33,977 nt of DNA from contig CACZTJ010000011.1 in the NCBI GenBank assembly GCA_902784065.1, positions 1 through 33,977 of the forward strand, written 5' to 3'. The notes under the pieces are model-generated. The model worked only from the letters and a program-made list of their open reading frames with translations, made no database searches and had not been told where the DNA came from. Source of the stretch: an uncultured Prevotellaceae bacterium (GTDB lineage Bacteria; Bacteroidota; Bacteroidia; Bacteroidales; Bacteroidaceae). Below, in pieces: positions 32,395-33,977 of the stretch (position 1 is its first letter; every line of letters starts with the position of its first letter). Position numbers and translations under genes: made by a program.

Positions 32395-32649
32395 TTAGTT
32401 ATTGTTTGTAATGTTAGTAAAAGAGTTCGCAGTGATGTGAGCTCTTTTGCTATTCCATAATTGTAGCATTTTGCTTGGGAAATCGATTTCCTGAACATAC
32501 TGTAACTTCAAATCTTTCAGTTCTTTACCTTTTATAACTCTGTATTCAAGAGTTCTGACTAAAAGTGAATTCGCGATTTTGAAATCACAAATTGTGATAT
32601 CAAAACCTGTAGAGAGACGCGGAGGAACAAATAAATATATTGTTCTCAT
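32395..32649 (-). CDS. Possible small protein, unrecognised
   Basis: A reading frame of 84 residues from the ATG at 32649 (MRTIYLFVPPRLSTGFDITI) to the stop at 32395; an ATG eight codons further up (32673) is also possible. Composition is plausible for a protein, but no motif or family is recognised and no TAnnTTTG lies just upstream (TAATTTGG is a near match). The DNA is AT-rich and flanked by repeats. It may be a remnant of a longer gene or a chance frame. Otherwise the stretch 32041-33026 holds only the repeats and promoters listed here. Confidence 0.3.
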   Translation of the reverse strand: MRTIYLFVPPRLSTGFDITICDFKIANSLLVRTLEYRVIKGKELKDLKLQYVQEIDFPSKMLQLWNSKRAHITANSFTNITNNN

Positions 32650-32730
32650 TTTGAAGAAATAAAAAATCTCCAAATTATTTGTAAGTTTAGAAATTAGTTC
32701 TTGCTAAAGCAAGCGGTAGAGCCGAGCGCG

Positions 32731-32836
32731 TATCTTTGATCTTCAATCGAAGATAGGCGGCATCTCAAAAATGCAAATAAATGCAAATTAATTTGGCATT
32801 TTATTCGATTTGCACTATCTTTGCACCATCAAATAA
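32731..32836 (+). repeat. Promoter-bearing repeat, copy 2
   Basis: Starts with TATCTTTG (32731-32738), then a small hairpin (ATCTTC-AATC-GAAGAT), GATAGGCGGCATCTCAAAAATG, and ends with CGATTTGCACTATCTTTGCACC. Order and key words match copy 1 (GA[CT]AGGC[TG]GCA[CT]CTCA and [GA]TTTGCACT[GA]TC), with an AT-rich middle carrying two ATGCAAAT-type words. Confidence 0.6.
32792..32823 (+). promoter_or_regulatory. Promoter upstream of the DUF5053 cassette, distal
   Basis: TTTG at 32792-32795, 20 bases, TATCTTTG at 32816-32823: a consensus match. It lies within repeat copy 2 and points towards the cassette at 33027. Confidence 0.65.
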
Positions 32837-32908
32837 TTGTCGAACTTAAAAATAATGTTATGAACAACAACAATTCAAACCAAGGTGAATTAGTATGGCT
32901 AACAAACG

Positions 32909-32924
32909 TTAAACTTTTGTTTAA
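32909..32924. promoter_or_regulatory. Operator-like palindrome 1
   Basis: TTAAAC-TTTT-GTTTAA, a perfect 16-bp inverted repeat. The core TAAAC-N4-GTTTA recurs 47 bases downstream at 32957-32970, inside the proximal promoter. Paired sites with the same core suggest binding of a dimeric repressor. Confidence 0.5.
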
Positions 32925-32947
32925 TGGCAAAAATTATTTCATTATTC

Positions 32948-32979
32948 TTTGGATATTAAACAATTGTTTAGTATCTTTG
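32948..32979 (+). promoter_or_regulatory. Proximal promoter with embedded operator-like palindrome
   Basis: TTTG at 32948-32951, 20 bases, TATCTTTG at 32972-32979. The spacer holds TAAAC-AATT-GTTTA (32957-32970), a perfect 14-bp palindrome, so a protein bound there would block RNA polymerase. The transcript would reach the ATG at 33027 after about 40 bases. Confidence 0.7.
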
Positions 32980-33026
32980 CACCGTCAAAAGAGAACTATA
33001 ACATGTTGGACTAAAGGCATAAACGG

Positions 33027-33209
33027 ATGGAACTAAAAGAAGGATTAGAATTCTATCGCAAATGCCTCCAAGACTGTGATAGGATTATCGCTGATTTATA
33101 TCATCAGGATCTATCGAGAGAACGTAAACAAGCTCTGATTGACAAACTGCTCATCACAAGAAGCAAACTTGTGAAGACGATTGAGCAAATTGAAGAATTA
33201 TTAAGATAA
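33027..33209 (+). CDS. Small helical protein preceding DUF5053 gene
   Basis: A 60-residue, highly charged, probably all-helical protein (MELKEGLEFYRKCLQDCDRI, then LSRERKQALIDKLLITRSKLVKTIEQIEELLR) with coiled-coil character in its second half. No named family is recognised. It is seven bases upstream of the DUF5053 gene on the same strand, behind a consensus promoter. Base composition is AT-rich like its partner, unlike the genes before 32 kb. The two may form a small functional pair. Confidence 0.7.
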   Translation: MELKEGLEFYRKCLQDCDRIIADLYHQDLSRERKQALIDKLLITRSKLVKTIEQIEELLR

Positions 33210-33216
33210 ATGAAAT

Positions 33217-33603
33217 ATGGAAAATCCAAAGAACAACATCAAAGATCCTAAGATTAGGGAATACTTTGAAGACATAACAGAAGGAAGAGAACCATCAGTA
33301 AGACTTTCTGCAGACGAATTAGAAATGGGAATTGACCAGTTTGATGAAGGGATGAAGAAAGCACTTGCCGAAGGTGAGGAGATGATCATACGTGCCAAAA
33401 TGGGCGAGATGGCAAAGGCACTTTCTCTCAGTTATATAGCACAGAAATATTTTGGTAAATCGCGTGCGTGGCTCATGCAGAAAGTGAATGGCAACACTGT
33501 GAACGGCAAAGCTGCTGCATTTACTGAAAGCGAACGCCAACAATTCCGTGAAGCCCTTCAGGATTTAAGCAAGAGAATCTCCGCTGTAGCGATGACGATT
33601 TAG
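33217..33603 (+). CDS. DUF5053 family protein
   Basis: A 128-residue protein with the DUF5053 pattern in its C-terminal half: ALSLSYIAQKYFGKSRAWLMQKVNGN, followed by KAAAFTESERQQFREALQDL. The first block reads like a helix-turn-helix (SLSYIAQKYFGKSRAWLMQK), so DNA binding is plausible; function is unknown. The N-terminal half is acidic. DUF5053 genes are frequent in Bacteroidetes genomes, often near mobile elements (from memory). It could be the repressor acting at the TAAAC-N4-GTTTA sites upstream, which is only inference. Confidence 0.8.
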   Translation: MENPKNNIKDPKIREYFEDITEGREPSVRLSADELEMGIDQFDEGMKKALAEGEEMIIRAKMGEMAKALSLSYIAQKYFGKSRAWLMQKVNGNTVNGKAAAFTESERQQFREALQDLSKRISAVAMTI

Positions 33604-33658
33604 CCTCTTCCCCCTACTCTGTCGCTGTCTTGTCTGTCTTGCCCTGAAAAAGGTTAAA

Positions 33659-33844
33659 CGTACCAACGTACCATCGTACCATTTGGTATTTTCATTTTTG
33701 ATTGTTGATAGGGAAAATTGGGCTTATTATATTTATATATATTATTATATATATTATAATATATATAATAATATATATAAATCAATAGTAATATATTTAG
33801 GTGTAAAATCGATTTTCGAGATGGTACGATGGTACGATGGTACG
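33659..33844. repeat. Inverted iteron arrays around an AT-rich core
   Basis: The right arm is three exact tandem copies of ATGGTACG (33821-33844). The left arm (33659-33682) is their reverse complement with one mismatch in 24 bases. The pair is centred within five bases of the 52-bp A/T palindrome. The palindromic word AAAATCGATTTT (33805-33816) recurs as AAATCGATTTT at 33845-33855, bracketing the right iterons. This resembles an iteron-type origin or a multi-site operator. No gene lies in 33604-33977. Confidence 0.75.
33731..33782. repeat. 52-bp perfect palindrome of A and T only
   Basis: Every base from 33731 to 33756 pairs with its partner from 33782 back to 33757, with no spacer and no mismatch. 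It contains only A and T. As DNA it could extrude a cruciform or be an easily melted site; as RNA, a long weak hairpin. Confidence 0.85.
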
Positions 33845-33940
33845 AAATCGATTTTGCGGATTTTAAGCGTCGAGGTTAAATCTGGCTCAAAGATTACGAG
33901 AATCTGGTAGATTGAAATAAGGAATCGGTGGGATTGCGCC

Positions 33941-33977
33941 GTTCGAGCGTAATATTGTCATCTCGAGCAAGGTCGAG
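33941..33977. repeat. Dispersed palindromic repeat, copy C, cut by window end
   Basis: GTTCGAGCG is followed by TGTCATCTCGAGCAAGGTCGAG, matching the opening words of copies A and B (GTCAYCTCGAGC...GTCGAG). The window stops inside the element. Confidence 0.6.

Noticed and set aside
32860-33036. Plus-strand frame of 58 residues starting MNNNNSNQGELVWL
   Set aside because: It runs through the proximal promoter and operator palindrome and overlaps the start of the 60-residue gene; composition is poor. Possibly a short leader peptide, but not supported.
33604-33977. CRISPR-like array from the repeated ATGGTACG words
   Set aside because: The units are adjacent 8-mers without spacers and occur as inverted arms; this is not a CRISPR array.

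Overview
The window looks like chromosome from a Bacteroidota species, most probably Prevotella or a close relative. Promoters carry the Bacteroidetes -7 element TAnnTTTG (often TATCTTTG) with TTG/TTTG about 20 bases upstream. RprX/RprY-type regulators, a DUF5053 protein and a Bacteroidetes-type EF-G paralogue point the same way. Most genes are on the minus strand. I see no tRNA, rRNA, CRISPR array or intact transposase. The assignment rests on pattern recognition, not on a search.

Layout. 1-5372 (minus): rpsR (cut by the window edge) and rpsF, a 60-residue membrane protein overlapping an rprY/rprX two-component pair, then an EF-G paralogue with altered GTPase motifs. 5524-6621 (plus): hemW with almost no 5' leader. 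6618-18897 (minus): eight tightly packed genes from one likely promoter near 18935. In transcription order they encode a four-zinc-ribbon protein, a membrane Ser/Thr kinase, a four-module AAA+ ATPase, a zinc-ribbon/FHA protein, a PP2C phosphatase, MetA, a U32-family protein and a polytopic lipoprotein. The first five form a writer/reader/eraser/remodeller set and are the best candidate here for an undescribed system. 19006-23670 (minus): a LolA-like periplasmic protein, an ABC-F ATPase and an M13 peptidase. 23759-25930 (plus): tex. 25937-29841 (minus): alanine dehydrogenase, a CDF metal exporter and a secreted glycosidase-like protein.

29842-33977 is sparser, richer in repeats and, in its last 1.9 kb, AT-rich. 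It holds a dispersed palindromic repeat, a 29-residue membrane peptide, a cobalamin riboswitch ahead of a degenerate flavodoxin-like gene and a LysR regulator, two diverged copies of a promoter-bearing repeat, a two-gene DUF5053 cassette behind a promoter with palindromic operator-like sites, and a 52-bp perfect A/T palindrome framed by inverted ATGGTACG iterons. The right end looks like the edge of a mobile or acquired segment.

How the genes may work together: the five-gene set suggests Thr phosphorylation by the membrane kinase, removal by PP2C, reading by FHA and use by the AAA+ machine, with zinc ribbons in three of the five proteins as a possible shared scaffold. The target is unknown. 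The riboswitch implies that the flavodoxin-like protein and LysR regulator respond to vitamin B12.
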